From Lepidodermella squamata (lineage: Eukaryota > Gastrotricha), in the NCBI GenBank assembly GCA_047495785.1, contig JBLDXI010000032.1, positions 3,472,001 to 3,536,000 of the forward strand: DNA of 64,000 bases, in the 5' to 3' direction. Of this stretch, positions 32,901 to 55,252 are shown piece after piece. The position numbers and the translations under genes were made by a program. Below the pieces are notes generated by a model, which did not search any database, had not been told where the DNA came from, and saw only the letters and a program-made list of their open reading frames with translations. Positions within the stretch are counted from its first letter, which is position 1, and every line of letters begins with the position of its first letter.

Positions 32901-34370
32901 GAGGCGAGCTTTTAGGGTGGCTGATTGATGATTAGGATCTTGGCTGTTATTTGCCGATGAAATTCCGCCGGGTTCACTCGTGCATGGCGAGTCGATGACT
33001 GGAGCGCGGCTCTGTTGCAACGCGTGTTGCAGCTCAGGCCCCGATACCGAGTTTGGTAGGTTCATGTAGTTGCTGTAAGCGCCTCGGTTAGCCGCAGCGG
33101 CCCGCTGAGCCTGTCGCGGCGCTCCGGCTGAGATTCGCAGCGGCGTGTTGCGTTGAAACGGTTGGTCAGCATCGGCAGTTCGGAAAGACTGGTTTCGAGA
33201 CAGATTAACCGGCGACGCTGTGTTCTCGTGCTGCGCTTCGAAGGGCAGTGGCGGCAATAGCCGGCGCTGCGTCATCGCTGAGATGGCGCCGCCGCTGATC
33301 GACCGGCCTATCATCGCCGCTTCGTCGTCGCTCGGCGGCTGCTGGTGGCTGGTGTAGGGTGATGACTGAAAATCACGCGGTGAAGACATCGACATGACCA
33401 TTCGCGACGCAATAGGTTGATTCCCTCCAGTATTATATGACGACGTTGCCATCCTGTTTTGTTCGGTTAGATCAAGTGCAAATCCAGCCGGGCAACTCAA
33501 CTCTGCATTAAAAGGAAGGTAAAAAAATATAACCGTGAAATGATTGATGTGGGAATCTACAACAAGTACCTAAATGACAGCACAATAATAGCGGCGAGAG
33601 TATAAAAAAATGAAAACATCCAGCTTAATATATTCACAAGTAAATGATGATTCGAGGGTAAACGCGCGTAAAATCGCGATTTTTTTAAGGCGGGCTTGTT
33701 GGCATGCAGTACAATTTCCGAGATCACCGTTAATATAATAATGTGGGAGCGGTGATTTAGCGTAAACAACATCGAAACCGGAATAAACATCGCGCGCGTG
33801 CCAAAATAATCGCCTGATGATAGAATCGCCGCAGATCATGCGCCTTAACGATATTATTTATGTGCGAGCGGTCTAAAGGAGTGCTGCAGAGATGATTGTG
33901 TTCGACAAGGCGAGGAAGTGTTTGTTGGTTATACACAGTTCAGTTGTAGTAAAAAACAACAAACGACGCTTTCGAAACGTTAAACAACGAGATTAACCTC
34001 GGTAGCAGTAATAGCACTGCTGGCTCGATTGTTGCGGTAGGTGGTGTTGGTTTTGGTGGTGGTAGATGGAAGTGTAGGCAGCAGCACTACTATTAGCATT
34101 ACAACTACCACTAGTGCTGTAGGATGAGCAATAGTAGGCCGATGAAGACTGAACAAGAGCGGCGGTGAGCGCGGCGGTACTGCTCTCGATTAGCTGGCTT
34201 CCGCTGCCGCCTAACTGCTGCGACGTTGCAGCCTGAAACTGAAGCAATTGAGGCGGTAATTGCGGTTGGTTGCAGCTCGACGGATAATGAAGATAAGAAG
34301 AGGACGGTGACGCCGCCGGATCTGTTGCCACGGCGCACTGGTAGCACTGTGGCTCCGACATCATCATCAT
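29912..34370 (-). CDS. DLG5: DLG5, MAGUK-family scaffold
   Basis: Exons (5' to 3') 34370-33998, 33502-30506 and 30453-29912 give 1303 residues in one frame. Order: a Ser/Gln/Tyr-rich N-terminus, a coiled coil at about 315-515, PDZ at about 690-770 and 800-890, SH3 at about 910-990 and a guanylate kinase-like domain at about 1078-1303 ending WVPSLDPL. DLG5 is a cell-junction scaffold that links cadherin/catenin complexes, polarity and Hippo signalling in other animals. The kinase-like domain is a binding module, not an enzyme. Only two PDZ domains are visible, against four in vertebrate DLG5. The start uses the first of four consecutive ATG codons; further upstream exons are possible. Confidence 0.82.
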
Positions 34371-34769
34371 CGTTGTAGTTACTACTATTCTTATATAGCG
34401 GCTATTCAACGATCACCGGACGATAAACACAGCACTTTTTCCGCCTCGCAATGCTCGCTCGGCGCAAGAAAACGTTAGGTTTATAAGCCGAAACACAAAG
34501 AGGGTAACTTCTTTTCTCTATTAAGAAGCAGCGTCCTCCTACAGAACAGATAATATACAAAACTGCACGTGTCGTAATAATCCGTCGGTCCCGTTCGAGA
34601 GATAGCGCGCGCTTCTTTTTTCACCTGTTGCTTTCCATTAGAGCTGTCTGAGTAGATCCCTCAAGAGATGGTATGTATATAGCAAAAACAAACACAATTT
34701 GTTCGCTAATAATGAATTGGTACTAACTTATTATGCGAGAACAATTATAGCAGCTACACTTATAGCAAA

Positions 34770-34785
34770 AATAATAATAATAATG
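34770..34785. repeat. AAT microsatellite
   Basis: Five tandem AAT units; short and probably neutral. Confidence 0.7.
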
Positions 34786-34800
34786 GCTATAACTAACAGA

Positions 34801-34809
34801 TTAAGGTGG
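34801..34809 (+). repeat. TTAAGGTGG motif, intergenic copy
   Basis: One of ten copies of this 9-mer in the window (see findings). Followed by CTGTTTTG. Confidence 0.5.
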
Positions 34810-34892
34810 CTGTTTTGAACGTTTTGCAGTAGTAAATGCGCGAATGATAGCGCATAGATGATTATGATTATGCGAGACAGGCCCATCCCTAC

Positions 34893-34906
34893 CTACTACT
34901 ACTACT
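34893..34906. repeat. ACT microsatellite
   Basis: Nearly five tandem CTA units. Confidence 0.7.
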
Positions 34907-35929
34907 GCTAGTACTATACAGGCGCAAAACGTGCGAGTTCGACCGCTAAACATGACAAGATTAATAATTCACAAACCGCGGGCACTGGTGATATATTAGA
35001 CCTGATGCAAAATCTATTCTATCGCCTACTTTTTTGCTTTTGCACCTCTCGCCGCGAGTCCTTACTAACACTAATATTATGAGAGTGACGAATGCTGTGG
35101 CTATTGCAAAAACATAGGGAGGAGTGATAATACTAATAGCAGCAACATCATCACGTGTGTGAAAGTGCGAAAATAAGTCTGTTGATGATCACGATTGTGG
35201 AGTAGGTGGCTCTCGACGTAGTGGACAACGCCGCATAGTTCGTCACCATCCGCCCTCATCGTTGTCGAACAGACGAGAGAAGTTGTAGAATAATACAAAG
35301 CATATAGACACACCTCGTCGTAAGGATAATTCCTCGCAGTGCAACTTACTACGCCTTAAATAGCCGCGAGGCATATATAGCAGCTAGATGTCTATCTGCG
35401 ATGAGTCGAGAAATCAATATCTATATCAGTCGATCGACGGCGCTGGTAAGACGGCCATGCAGTCAGTAATGATAAATACGAACGCGCGTCTTCTGTAAAC
35501 ATCCACATCCAACGCGGAAGCCGCTGCTGCGCTTCACCGCCTTAATGAGTCAACTGCCTGTGTAGTAAGCAACGAATGAAATTTCGTCCTTCAGCCGATA
35601 GGCCCGGCACTCGAGACGCGCCGATGAGTAGCAGTAGTAGTGATATTCTACACGCGGCCAAATTGCTATGATGCGAAACGAAATGGAGAAAAGAGGCAAA
35701 TTTCAGGCAGGCCGTGATGAGCCAATATGGATGGCACGTTATACGTATCAATGCTACTGCCGCCGCCACCACGACGGCTGTATTACCAATATCGATCGAT
35801 CACTCTCCTCGACATGACAGTTTACAACTACGACTACTACTAGTCGCAGATGCGTGTGGGTGCTCATTAAAAGCAGCGCAGAAAATGGACTTCATATGAA
35901 TAAAACGAGGCGACGAAGACTTATTAACT

Positions 35930-35937
35930 TATAAAAG
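35930..35937 (+). promoter_or_regulatory. strong TATA box with no assigned gene
   Basis: TATAAAAG followed by GGC is the best TATA match in the window. Downstream the first ATG (35965) opens only about 20 codons, so any product would have to be spliced, non-coding or very small. Confidence 0.4.
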
Positions 35938-36466
35938 GGCGACACATACAACGCTGGCAGATCATGATCATGCACGGCGGCTACTTGATTACAGCGACTT
36001 GGAAACAACGCGGCACCTCGTCGTAAAAGAGGGTGGCCGCGCGCCTTCGAGAGCGCAAAAGTTGAATAGAGGAGACGCGCGCCGAATTTTTCCGCGGCTA
36101 AATAATAAATGCAATAATAACCGGCGCAAAATTGAAATTTTTTCCATGATATTAATTCATCATCAATATTACTATATTATTTTCATTTTTATTCAAACAA
36201 TGGATAAATAACTTGTATGACACATGCGGCGACAAACACATCATCGCAAATGAGGCGGTGCTTTCGCTATCGCAGAGTAAAAATAGTAACTTCAGCTGCT
36301 CGTCGTGTCTTTCCGAGCCGCCGAAATTGTGATAAAGTCATTTGCATGTAAACAACTTTTTTAATTTATATTATATTATTTGCCTCGATGCGCAGTAAAC
36401 AATATAATATATGGTAGGGCCATCACAATATGAGATGATAAAATAGTAATGTAAAAAAATTCAAAC

Positions 36467-36551
36467 CTGCTGGGCCGGCTGATGAGAGTCGGAGTAGTCG
36501 TCAGTGAAGCCGTCCGGCGGAGGCGCCGTCGCGTAGTAAAACCCCAGAAAA
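36467..36551 (-). other. possible exon or promoter-proximal leader
   Basis: Minus-strand 85 nt that translates to a protein-like segment (FYYATAPPPDGFTDDYSD within it) ending at a CAG|GTTTG donor. The upstream sequence TTTTATATAAAAG can be read as a splice acceptor or as a TATA box. It may be a 5' exon of DLG5 or of an unseen gene; a join to the 34.4-kb exon was not established. Confidence 0.25.
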
Positions 36552-37391
36552 CTTTTATATAAAACAATCTATCAAAAAAATCAGAAATTGCATCTTAATT
36601 GTTTTTTTCTTCGACAATCAAATTTCCAGCCCAAAACTGATTTGGCATCTTATTATTTAACAAGAGTTTTACAACCGAGTTGCACTGATAACAGGCGAAA
36701 AAATTGACGGCAAGAGCTGTGTCTCACAAAAACTAGCATAAATTTTCTCCCGCTAATCACATTGATTTAGAACACAGCAGTGAAGAAAACTATTATCGAA
36801 TATAGCCGACGGGGTGATCATTTTTTGCTTGACATATACAACACTTTTAATCGAAAGAGCGAGCAGCAGTTAATGAAATATTTCCATCTTTCAAAACAAA
36901 AGAAAAAATCATAGCGGAAAATAGCGCAATCTAGTTGAGAAATTATACACACGGAAATGTTAAGTTCTTGGTTTTATATGTAGATTTACATATTATGGAT
37001 TGTTGTAGTTGACGTATTGCAAGCGCTCGGTTGGAAAATAAGACTAAGGAACTAGACGCGGTGTTGGACGACAGCGATCGAATTTCTATTTAGGATCTAG
37101 AGATGGCGATGGTAGTAGTAGGCTGGATGATGTTTTTGACGACGAAAACGACGGCGACGGCGGCAACGACGGTAAATGCGCGCCGCGCACACACACAATG
37201 CCAGAAAAACGGCCTTTTCTCATTCTGTGACGATGATGGTTCTCGGACAGCGCGTCAGTAGACTCACGGCTTTTCAAAAAGGCGTGTTTGTTGTCCACAT
37301 GCGGATCATTTCTATACAAACAAAAAACAAAGGCTTAAGTCAACATAATCGCTCAAAACAATAGATTGCAAACCGCAAAAAATAAAAACGG

Positions 37392-37400
37392 CCACCTTAA
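37392..37400 (-). repeat. TTAAGGTGG motif, intergenic copy
   Basis: Minus-strand copy 190 nt beyond the SMG1 start of the 3' flank, followed by CCGTTTTT on that strand. Confidence 0.5.
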
Positions 37401-37599
37401 TTACAAAAGACGCTCAAGAGCGCTGTAATTACTTGCGCAATTAATCAAGTGGTCATCAAACAGAGCGCAAGCCGCTATCTATCAGCGGAAAAAATGATGA
37501 AAAATTACCTGATTCGCGGCCGTATGGCACTTATGTTTATATCGTGTGTGGTCGCATTTGCTTCGGATTAAAATCGTTTTTAACGGCTTGTTTATCGTT

Positions 37600-48456
<10,857 letters not shown>

Positions 48457-49642
48457 TGCTCAAATCAATTCAGCCGATTGCACGAAATTTCATCAGGATG
48501 TAAGCGTCGACTGCAAGTCGTTCACTCGGTATTGACAACGATGACTTGCAGCTGTTAGCCGGTCACTGCTTCTTTTACACTTGAACACTGATTTAGAGTG
48601 AGCAGCCAGATACATCGCCGAAACCCATAAAAGTCATTAGCTTGCAATAATCTCAAACAACTAAAGAAAATAACATAAAATCAATACGTGGATAGATAAT
48701 TATAGAACGTGCCACCATCTGATCTCAAAAACAGACAGCTGAGAGGCCAGCGGTTAACAATTAATGACATATAACTGGCAATAATTTCCAGTCCGAAGAG
48801 TCATGGTTTCATGTTTCATGAAATAAGGCATGAATGGGTAAGGTTGGACTTTGCTCTTTACTCTACAACACTTGTTATTCATATCAGTAGACCTGGTAAA
48901 AAAAACAACAAGGCAGCTCAGCGGAATTAAGTAGGGCTTGTCAACTTGTGAATAAAAGGCTTTCGGCTTTCAGCTTTCGGACGGTGGACAAGAAAAACAT
49001 AGCTTTGGTTCGTGCTAGTAGACCAGTATCGAACATCAAACGTAAAAAGACTAAAAATCCCCACAACATAAGTAGGCAGAAAGCAGACAACAAGCCTCGA
49101 TATTACGAAAAACGAGAAAATTGACTCTTTCCGGGTTACCAAATTAAGAGCTTTTCAATTTTAAAACAAGAAAGCTTCTCTCAGTGACTGAAAATTCCAA
49201 TTATCAGAATGATACGCGATACGCTTAAATGTGAAAGGGGTTGTTGTAAGCATCACGAGGGAGCTTTCGGCTTCACCTCAAGTATGCCGACTTCGGAAAT
49301 GTCGGGGAAAACCATTTCAAATCGAGTCACGCAACGAAGTTTGGTTTTCACGCTAATTAAAATGGCGAATATTAATTTGATTTCATTCGCATCTGAGCTT
49401 TCATAAATCGGTGGAAAATCGAGTATTCAATATTTTTCACATTTTTGCGTTTGCCGCGAAAAAAGAACTTCGATCGAGGGTCAGTTACGGAGTGCGCTCG
49501 TCCGACTGTCTGGTATTTGTAGGTCAACTTTTGTTCCTTTACTTCTATATTGCATCAGTCTATATTGCATCAGTCCATGCCAAAACCAAATATTGAGCTT
49601 ACTAATGTTTTATGAACAGCGTTTTAGCTTTTACATGGTTTC
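48457..49642. other. divergent promoter region, SMG1 / mitochondrial carrier
   Basis: 1186 nt between two divergent starts. Short chance frames only (for example 49209-49406). No TATA box, repeat or RNA gene was recognised with confidence. Confidence 0.45.
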
Positions 49643-50936
49643 ATGGTGGTCTCCTCCGGAAATGACCCCTCTGCAGCCGATGATGATGAACACCACGCGA
49701 ATAGGCGCCCAGATAACGTGTTTTTGCGAGATGTTAATTTGAAAAAATATCTCGTTTTAAATGCCGCGCAAACCCTTGCGATTGATATTCTGTTCTATCC
49801 CTTGGATGTCGTCAGGACGCGGTTACAGGTACAAGATAGAACACGAGAGGTAAGAGAGTGATCCTAAGAAGATCATGATTTTTGATACACATTCTTCGAA
49901 TGATACAGAGAGCTGGAGATATGGTTCGAATGTTTCGATCACTAATAGCGAAGGAGGGTGTGAAAGGGTTGTTTAGTGGTTTCCTTCCGTCCAGTATGTT
50001 TGATGGCTGGTTAGATATCGAATATGACATGGTTGTGTTTACTAGTGTGTGGCGGTTATCCGGGTCATGCTATATATTACGTCGCGTTTGAATGGTCCAG
50101 AAATACTTTCGATGAAATGGTCTTTCAAAACGGGAGGGCTGAGCGGCATCTCTATTTGGGTATAATTATATCTTTCTTATATAACTATTACGATTTTCGG
50201 TTCGCGGCATGACACAGATGTTGCCGTAAGCGCTGCTGCCGGTATAACTGCTGAAGCGACGAGTGGCTTGTTTTGGGTTCCGGGCGATATAATATCCCAA
50301 CGACTCCAGGTTCGAACGCTTCCTGGATTTGGCAATCCACATCATCAAGGTGCTATCGACGTTGCAAAGAGCATATCTTCCACTGAAGGGCTTCGAGGAT
50401 TTTATCGTGGCTACTGGGCTTCACTCTTTATTTATGCGTAAGGATAACTTAGCTGAGACTTGATGCATTGTTCACATTCTGATTTATTTTAGACCTGGTA
50501 GCGTAAGTTAACCAGCCGTTTAATCAGCAAGCATTTTATACAATTTTCACAGGCGATATGGTGGGCTGTTTATGAATTTTTCAAAGATAGAATTCACGCG
50601 GCCTATGATTCCATGGGACTTGGACAAAAAGTCTACACCGATTCATCCGTTCACCTGTTGTCTGGTTGCTGCGCCGGTGTATCTGCTTCCCTTTTTCTAA
50701 ATCCACTGGAAGTAGCTCGCACACGTTATCAAGTCATCGAAGCCACATCAGCCACTAATATTGAACGGATAAAGCGTGGCTTTCTATCTATGCTGTTCAA
50801 TCTTGCGAAAAATGAAGGAATACATGGACTATATCGAGGACTGTTACCTAGACTGTGCGTTTCTGTTCCTGGGACCTCTCTCTCCGTCGTATCGTATGAA
50901 TTTGTCAAACGTCTTTGTAAAGAAGACTCTGACTGA
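49643..50936 (+). CDS. SLC25A44: mitochondrial carrier, SLC25A44-like
   Basis: Exons 49643-49849, 49909-49993, 50046-50159, 50218-50437, 50493-50502 and 50553-50936 give 339 residues. Three carrier repeats each show the signature: YPLDVVRTRLQ (repeat 1), VPGDIISQRLQ (repeat 2) and NPLEVARTRYQ (repeat 3), with GLFSGF, GFYRGY and GLYRGL after them. SLC25A44 imports branched-chain amino acids into mitochondria; the VVRTRLQVQ and APGS-AIWW sequences fit this subfamily best, but a related carrier such as SLC25A39/40 is possible. Exon 5 is only 10 nt, yet it is required for the homology and the frame. AFG3L2, also mitochondrial, follows 211 nt downstream on the same strand. Confidence 0.75.
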
Positions 50937-51147
50937 TGCGATCACAGCCTTTTTGAAGAACTTTAGTTTTTCGAATTCCTCAAACCAGTAGCAATGCCAG
51001 GTCTATGTTTTTCTTGACGCGGCCTCTCTGAGGTATTTTTTGTTGAGGCTTAAAAATCACACATTTTGTAAAGCTTTCATATAATATTTTATGAAACGGT
51101 CATTTTTGACTTGATATTATTAGATTTTAATTGTTTAATTAATATCA

Positions 51148-53643
51148 ATGCGACTGTTAATGCTGAGCCGGCTTCGATCGCCGTTTCAAGCAGCCTATCG
51201 ATTTTGCAGTCAGCCTCCAAAAGGGTTCGAGAAATTTTTTGATAAAAAAGCGCCTCAGCCGAACAAATCGGCTCAGCCTAAACAACCAGAACCTGCACCA
51301 AAACCTCAGGAGAAGCCGAAAATCCCTCCTCCAGCCGGCATCCCGAAATCACAGCAGGATTATTTCTCAAAGTTCAAGTACGTTATTGGATAATTGATTG
51401 CCTAATCAATGCATTCACTTGAAACTATTGCTATTCTTCAGGATAAATACCAATTCCGGTGGTCCAGGAGGATCAGAGTCAAATCAAAACTACTGGCTCA
51501 TTGCAGCTGCTCTCGCTTCTGCTGGCTTGGGCCTCGCATTTTTGAACAATGCTAGATACCAGGAAATCACATGGAAAGAATTCGTCAATAAATATCTCAC
51601 CAAAGGTGTCGTGCAGAAGCTTGAGGTCGTAAATAAGAAGTGGGTGCGCGTTAAATTCGATCCTAACCACTTGGGCGAAGGTTCCAGCATTCTATGGTTC
51701 AACATTGGTAGCGTAGAAGCTTTCGAGAGGAATTTGGAACAGGCGCAACAAGAGATTGGCACTGAGCCCCATAATTATTTGACTGTTATTTACAAGCAAG
51801 CGATCGACTGGTAAGATCATCCTTTGTTGAATTTTGTGAAATGATGACGTTGATGTGTTTCCAGGCAATCTTTACTGACCGATAGTGCCTTAAATTGGAT
51901 TATACCTATCGCTTTGGTCATTTGGTTCTGGCGCCGATCGATGGGCCAAGGTCTTCAACAAGTTAGATTGTGAAAATCGAATGTGCCTTTTTATTTGTTG
52001 TATGAAATTAGGCTGGACGTGGTGGTGCTCGCGGAGGCATGTTCGGTTTCGGTCAAACCACTGCCAAAGTCATTAACAAGGAAGATATTAAAGCCCGCTT
52101 TGCCGATGTGGCTGGTTGTGAAGAGGCTAAAATCGAAATTATGGAGTTCGTCAACTTCCTACGCAACCCTCAACAATACATTGATCTCGGAGCGAAAATT
52201 CCGAAAGGTGCCCTTTTAACTGGTCCGCCCGGTACCGGCAAGACCCTGCTTGCCAAGGCGACAGCTGGCGAGGCCCATGTGCCTTTCATCACAGTTTCCG
52301 GATCTGAGTTCTTGGAAATGTTTGTCGGTGTCGGCCCGTCTCGAGTTCGCGACATGTTCGCCCTGGCTCGTAAAAGCGCGCCTTGCATTTTGTTCATCGA
52401 CGAAATCGATGCTGTTGGCCGCAAGCGCAGCGGGCGAAGTTTCGGCGGCCATTCCGAGCAGGAAAACACGCTGAATCAACTTCTCGTGGAAATGGATGGT
52501 TTCACGTCACAGGCTGGTGTCGTGATCATGGCTGCTACCAACCGCGTCGACATTCTTGACCCGGCATTGCTGCGTCCGGGTCGTTTCGATCGATCTATTT
52601 TTGTCCCATTGCCCGATATCAAAGGCCGCGCTTCGATTTTCCGCGTTCACATGAAGCCACTGAAAACTACGCTGAATAAGGAAGAAGTTTCGCGTAAATT
52701 GGCAGCGTTGACCCCCGGATTCTCCGGTGCTGATATCAGCAATGTGTGCAACGAAGCCGCCTTAATAGCTGCCCGAGATAACAATACCGAAGTTTTCCTG
52801 AAGCATTTTGAAGCTGCGATTGAGCGAGTTGTTGCTGGTATGGAGAAGAAGAGCCGAGTTCTTCAGCCCGAGGAGAAGAAAACCGTCGCGTATCACGAAG
52901 CTGGCCACGCAGTTGCTGGTTGGTACTTGGAACATGCCGATCCGTTGTTGAAGGTTTCGATCATACCCCGAGGCAAGGGTCTTGGCTATGCCCAATATTT
53001 ACCGAAAGAGCAATATCTGTACAGCCAACCGCAGCTGCTCGATAGAATGTGCATGACCCTAGGCGGCCGCATCTCTGAGCAAATATTTTTCGGCCGCATC
53101 ACCACCGGGGCGCAGGATGATTTGCAAAAAGTCACGCAGATGGCCTATGCTCAGGTAGTATCTTTCGGTATGAGCAAGAAAGTTGGCGCGTTGTCGTTCC
53201 AGCAGCCCGAGCGAGGTGAAATGGTGTTTGATAAGCCCTACTCCGAAGCGACTGCCCAAATGATTGATGAAGAAGTGCGAACTCTGGTCAGCGATGCGTA
53301 TAAACGCACCGAGCAACTGCTGACGGATAAAAAGCCGGATGTGGAGAAGGTTGCCAAGCTGCTGCTTGAAAAAGAAGTCCTGAGCAAAGATGATATGGTC
53401 ACCTTGCTTGGAGCTCGCCCATTCGGCGAGAAAACTACCTATGAACAGTTCGTTGAAGGAACTGGTTCACTCGATGAAGATACCTCTCTACCCGAGGGAT
53501 TAAAGGTGATTTTTTGCAACTTTTCACAGCTTAACTTGAAAATGTATTTTTAACAGGGCTGGAATATTGATAAGAAGAAGGAAGGCGAGAAGAAAGACGG
53601 CGAGAAGAAGGATGACAAGGAGGAGAAAAAGTCATCTAGCTGA
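51148..53643 (+). CDS. AFG3L2: AFG3L2-like mitochondrial m-AAA protease
   Basis: Exons 51148-51377, 51442-51810, 51865-51961, 52012-53505 and 53557-53643 give 758 residues. It is an ATP-dependent zinc protease of the inner mitochondrial membrane that degrades misfolded membrane proteins and processes mitochondrial proteins. There is an Arg-rich, acid-poor targeting N-terminus, a first membrane helix ([17 protein letters not shown]), the intermembrane domain, a second helix ([12 protein letters not shown]), then Walker A GPPGTGKT (about 303), Walker B ILFIDEID, the arginine-finger region and the zinc site HEAGH (about 528). A Lys/Glu-rich tail of 28 residues is in the last exon. The human protein has 797 residues. 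The GFGQTTAKV and [11 protein letters not shown] segments favour AFG3L2 over paraplegin. Confidence 0.93.
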
Positions 53644-54031
53644 ATAATTACATAATAGGAACTTTCTCGTCATTTAATGATGCGAAATTGTTAGCTCTAG
53701 TGTCTTCCGGTCTTTCTCGGCTGTTTCAAAAGACGAAATATATTGACGTTTGAAAATATCCTCAGTGAATTTGCGCCACCCTTTGGTTTTTTACTTTAAC
53801 GAATGATTGATAAAAATAATAAAAAGCAGCCAAATATTTTGCTGAAGTTTCACTCTTCGATAAAAAATAACACAAAAATCAGCAACCACGAAATAATTTA
53901 TTGCTTTATAATTACAAAAGCCGCGATAACACGTCAGACGTTCCGGAATATTTACTGTTTAATAATATAGCAGGTTTCCGCGAATGAGGAGAGAAAGCCC
54001 ATAATCGTAGACTCGCCGTTCGATAGCCATT
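53644..54031. other. convergent 3' spacer, AFG3L2 / IER3IP1
   Basis: 388 nt between two convergent stops, AT-rich, with AATAAT/AATAAA-type polyadenylation words on both strands. Nothing else recognised. Confidence 0.5.
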
Positions 54032-54393
54032 TTAGCCGACAACCAGTTTTATGAGGATCGTAACAAAATTCAGGAATATCAGCGGATCTAAATAAAATCG
54101 GTTCAAATATAATTCTTGCGCTTTGAAGCAAACTTACAAGTCATGACCATTTTGACGGCTCGAACCAACTGTGAAAATTGTCCTGTCACCGACGGTTGAC
54201 CGGAATTGTATTGTCCGTACGCTGGAGGATCATTTCTGCTTTTGAAAACTAAATCAAACTGAGCAATGATGTCCGACAAATACCCAAATAATGGAGACTT
54301 ACATTTATTCAAAAACCGTTCCTCATTCAAAATGCATAACGCGTTCAGGGAAAGCAGGATCACTTGGTAAAGCGTGAACAAAGTCAGCGCCAT
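54032..54393 (-). CDS. IER3IP1: IER3IP1 / Yos1, ER-Golgi transport membrane protein
   Basis: Exons 54393-54284, 54238-54138 and 54087-54032 give 88 residues; the human protein has 82. It has the family start MALTLFTLYQ and NALCILNEERFL, the middle QFSQLVRAVKMVM, and the C-terminal membrane segment PLIFLNFVTILIKLVVG ending at the stop. Yos1-type proteins act in ER-to-Golgi transport and ER stress control. The third exon is too short for a standard frame listing and was found by matching the expected C-terminus downstream of the donor at 54137. The first intron is 45 nt and uses GTATTTG...CAAAAG. Confidence 0.88.
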
Positions 54394-55252
54394 ATTTTTC
54401 GATAAACTTTTAAAAGGCTAAAACGAGAAAACGCCGTGAATTAGGGCAAATTATTCCAATTTTTATTGTTGTTTGTTTTCCATCAGAATTTCCCAATCTT
54501 TTTCAGAAAGGATCAAGCAAGAACAAAATTGCAAGAAACATCATCGCTTGCGTGGCCCGAAACTAGGCACACCCAGCCCCGACACAATATATAACTGAAT
54601 CAACCAAAACAGAGAAAAGAACTTGGCTGAGTCATCAAAATTCCTCACAGCGGATCATTCGCGAATAACTTATCCGCAACATTATTTTTCATTAATTTGA
54701 CATGCGTTGTCAGCTAAAATCAGTGATTCAATTATTTGCTTTCTCGCCGTTATCCCACAAAAGTAGGAATCTGATATAATCGAGGAGGAAACAGAAAATC
54801 GATTGAAAAAAATTAGTTAATTTTTACTAATCAACAAAGATTGATAATATTTTAAAATTGTAGCAGCAAAGTGATTCAAAGTATTTAATAATTAGGTAAA
54901 TTCGATCATCTGAACGGATGGCGACTTGACAGACTTGACATTTGCCACGAAATATGGTTACGTTGAAATCGGAAAACAATGATTTAAACAACAACGAGCG
55001 CAACAACGACAATGTTTCTGACAGACTTTATATTAGCCACTTATATTTTTTTTCAATTTCGAGACTCGAGCAGTTCAAATTGTATATGAATCGCACGGAA
55101 GCATTCGACTCGACATTTACTTTTTTTGCAGGCGAGAGATGTGAGAGTTGTAGCGAGAGAAAAAGAGATACTTGTAAAATTTGTTATATATAATCTAGAA
55201 GCGAGAAAACAGGACTAGAAGACGAAAGTGCCAAAAATTGTAATGAATAAAA
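54394..55252. other. spacer, IER3IP1 promoter and ZSWIM8 3' flank
   Basis: 859 nt, AT-rich. Both flanking genes are on the minus strand, so it holds the 3' untranslated region of ZSWIM8 and the promoter of IER3IP1. Small chance frames only. Confidence 0.45.

Larger units (their letters stand above)
34371..37599. other. 3.2-kb region without a clear gene, upstream of DLG5
   Basis: Spacer between the DLG5 start and the SMG1 stop, both genes on the minus strand. It has short ACT/AAT microsatellites, several TATA-like boxes on both strands (for example 35930 plus, 36553-36562 minus), two TTAAGGTGG motifs and a possible minus-strand exon at 36467-36551. No frame above about 80 codons looks protein-like. 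It most likely holds promoters and 5' untranslated exons of DLG5, perhaps a non-coding RNA. Confidence 0.4.

Noticed and set aside
35999-36211. 70-codon plus-strand frame after the TATA box at 35930
   Set aside because: Starts at TTG, low complexity, ends in AT-rich hydrophobic sequence; no homology seen.
49209-49406. 65-codon plus-strand frame before the carrier gene
   Set aside because: No recognisable domain, no promoter or splice link.
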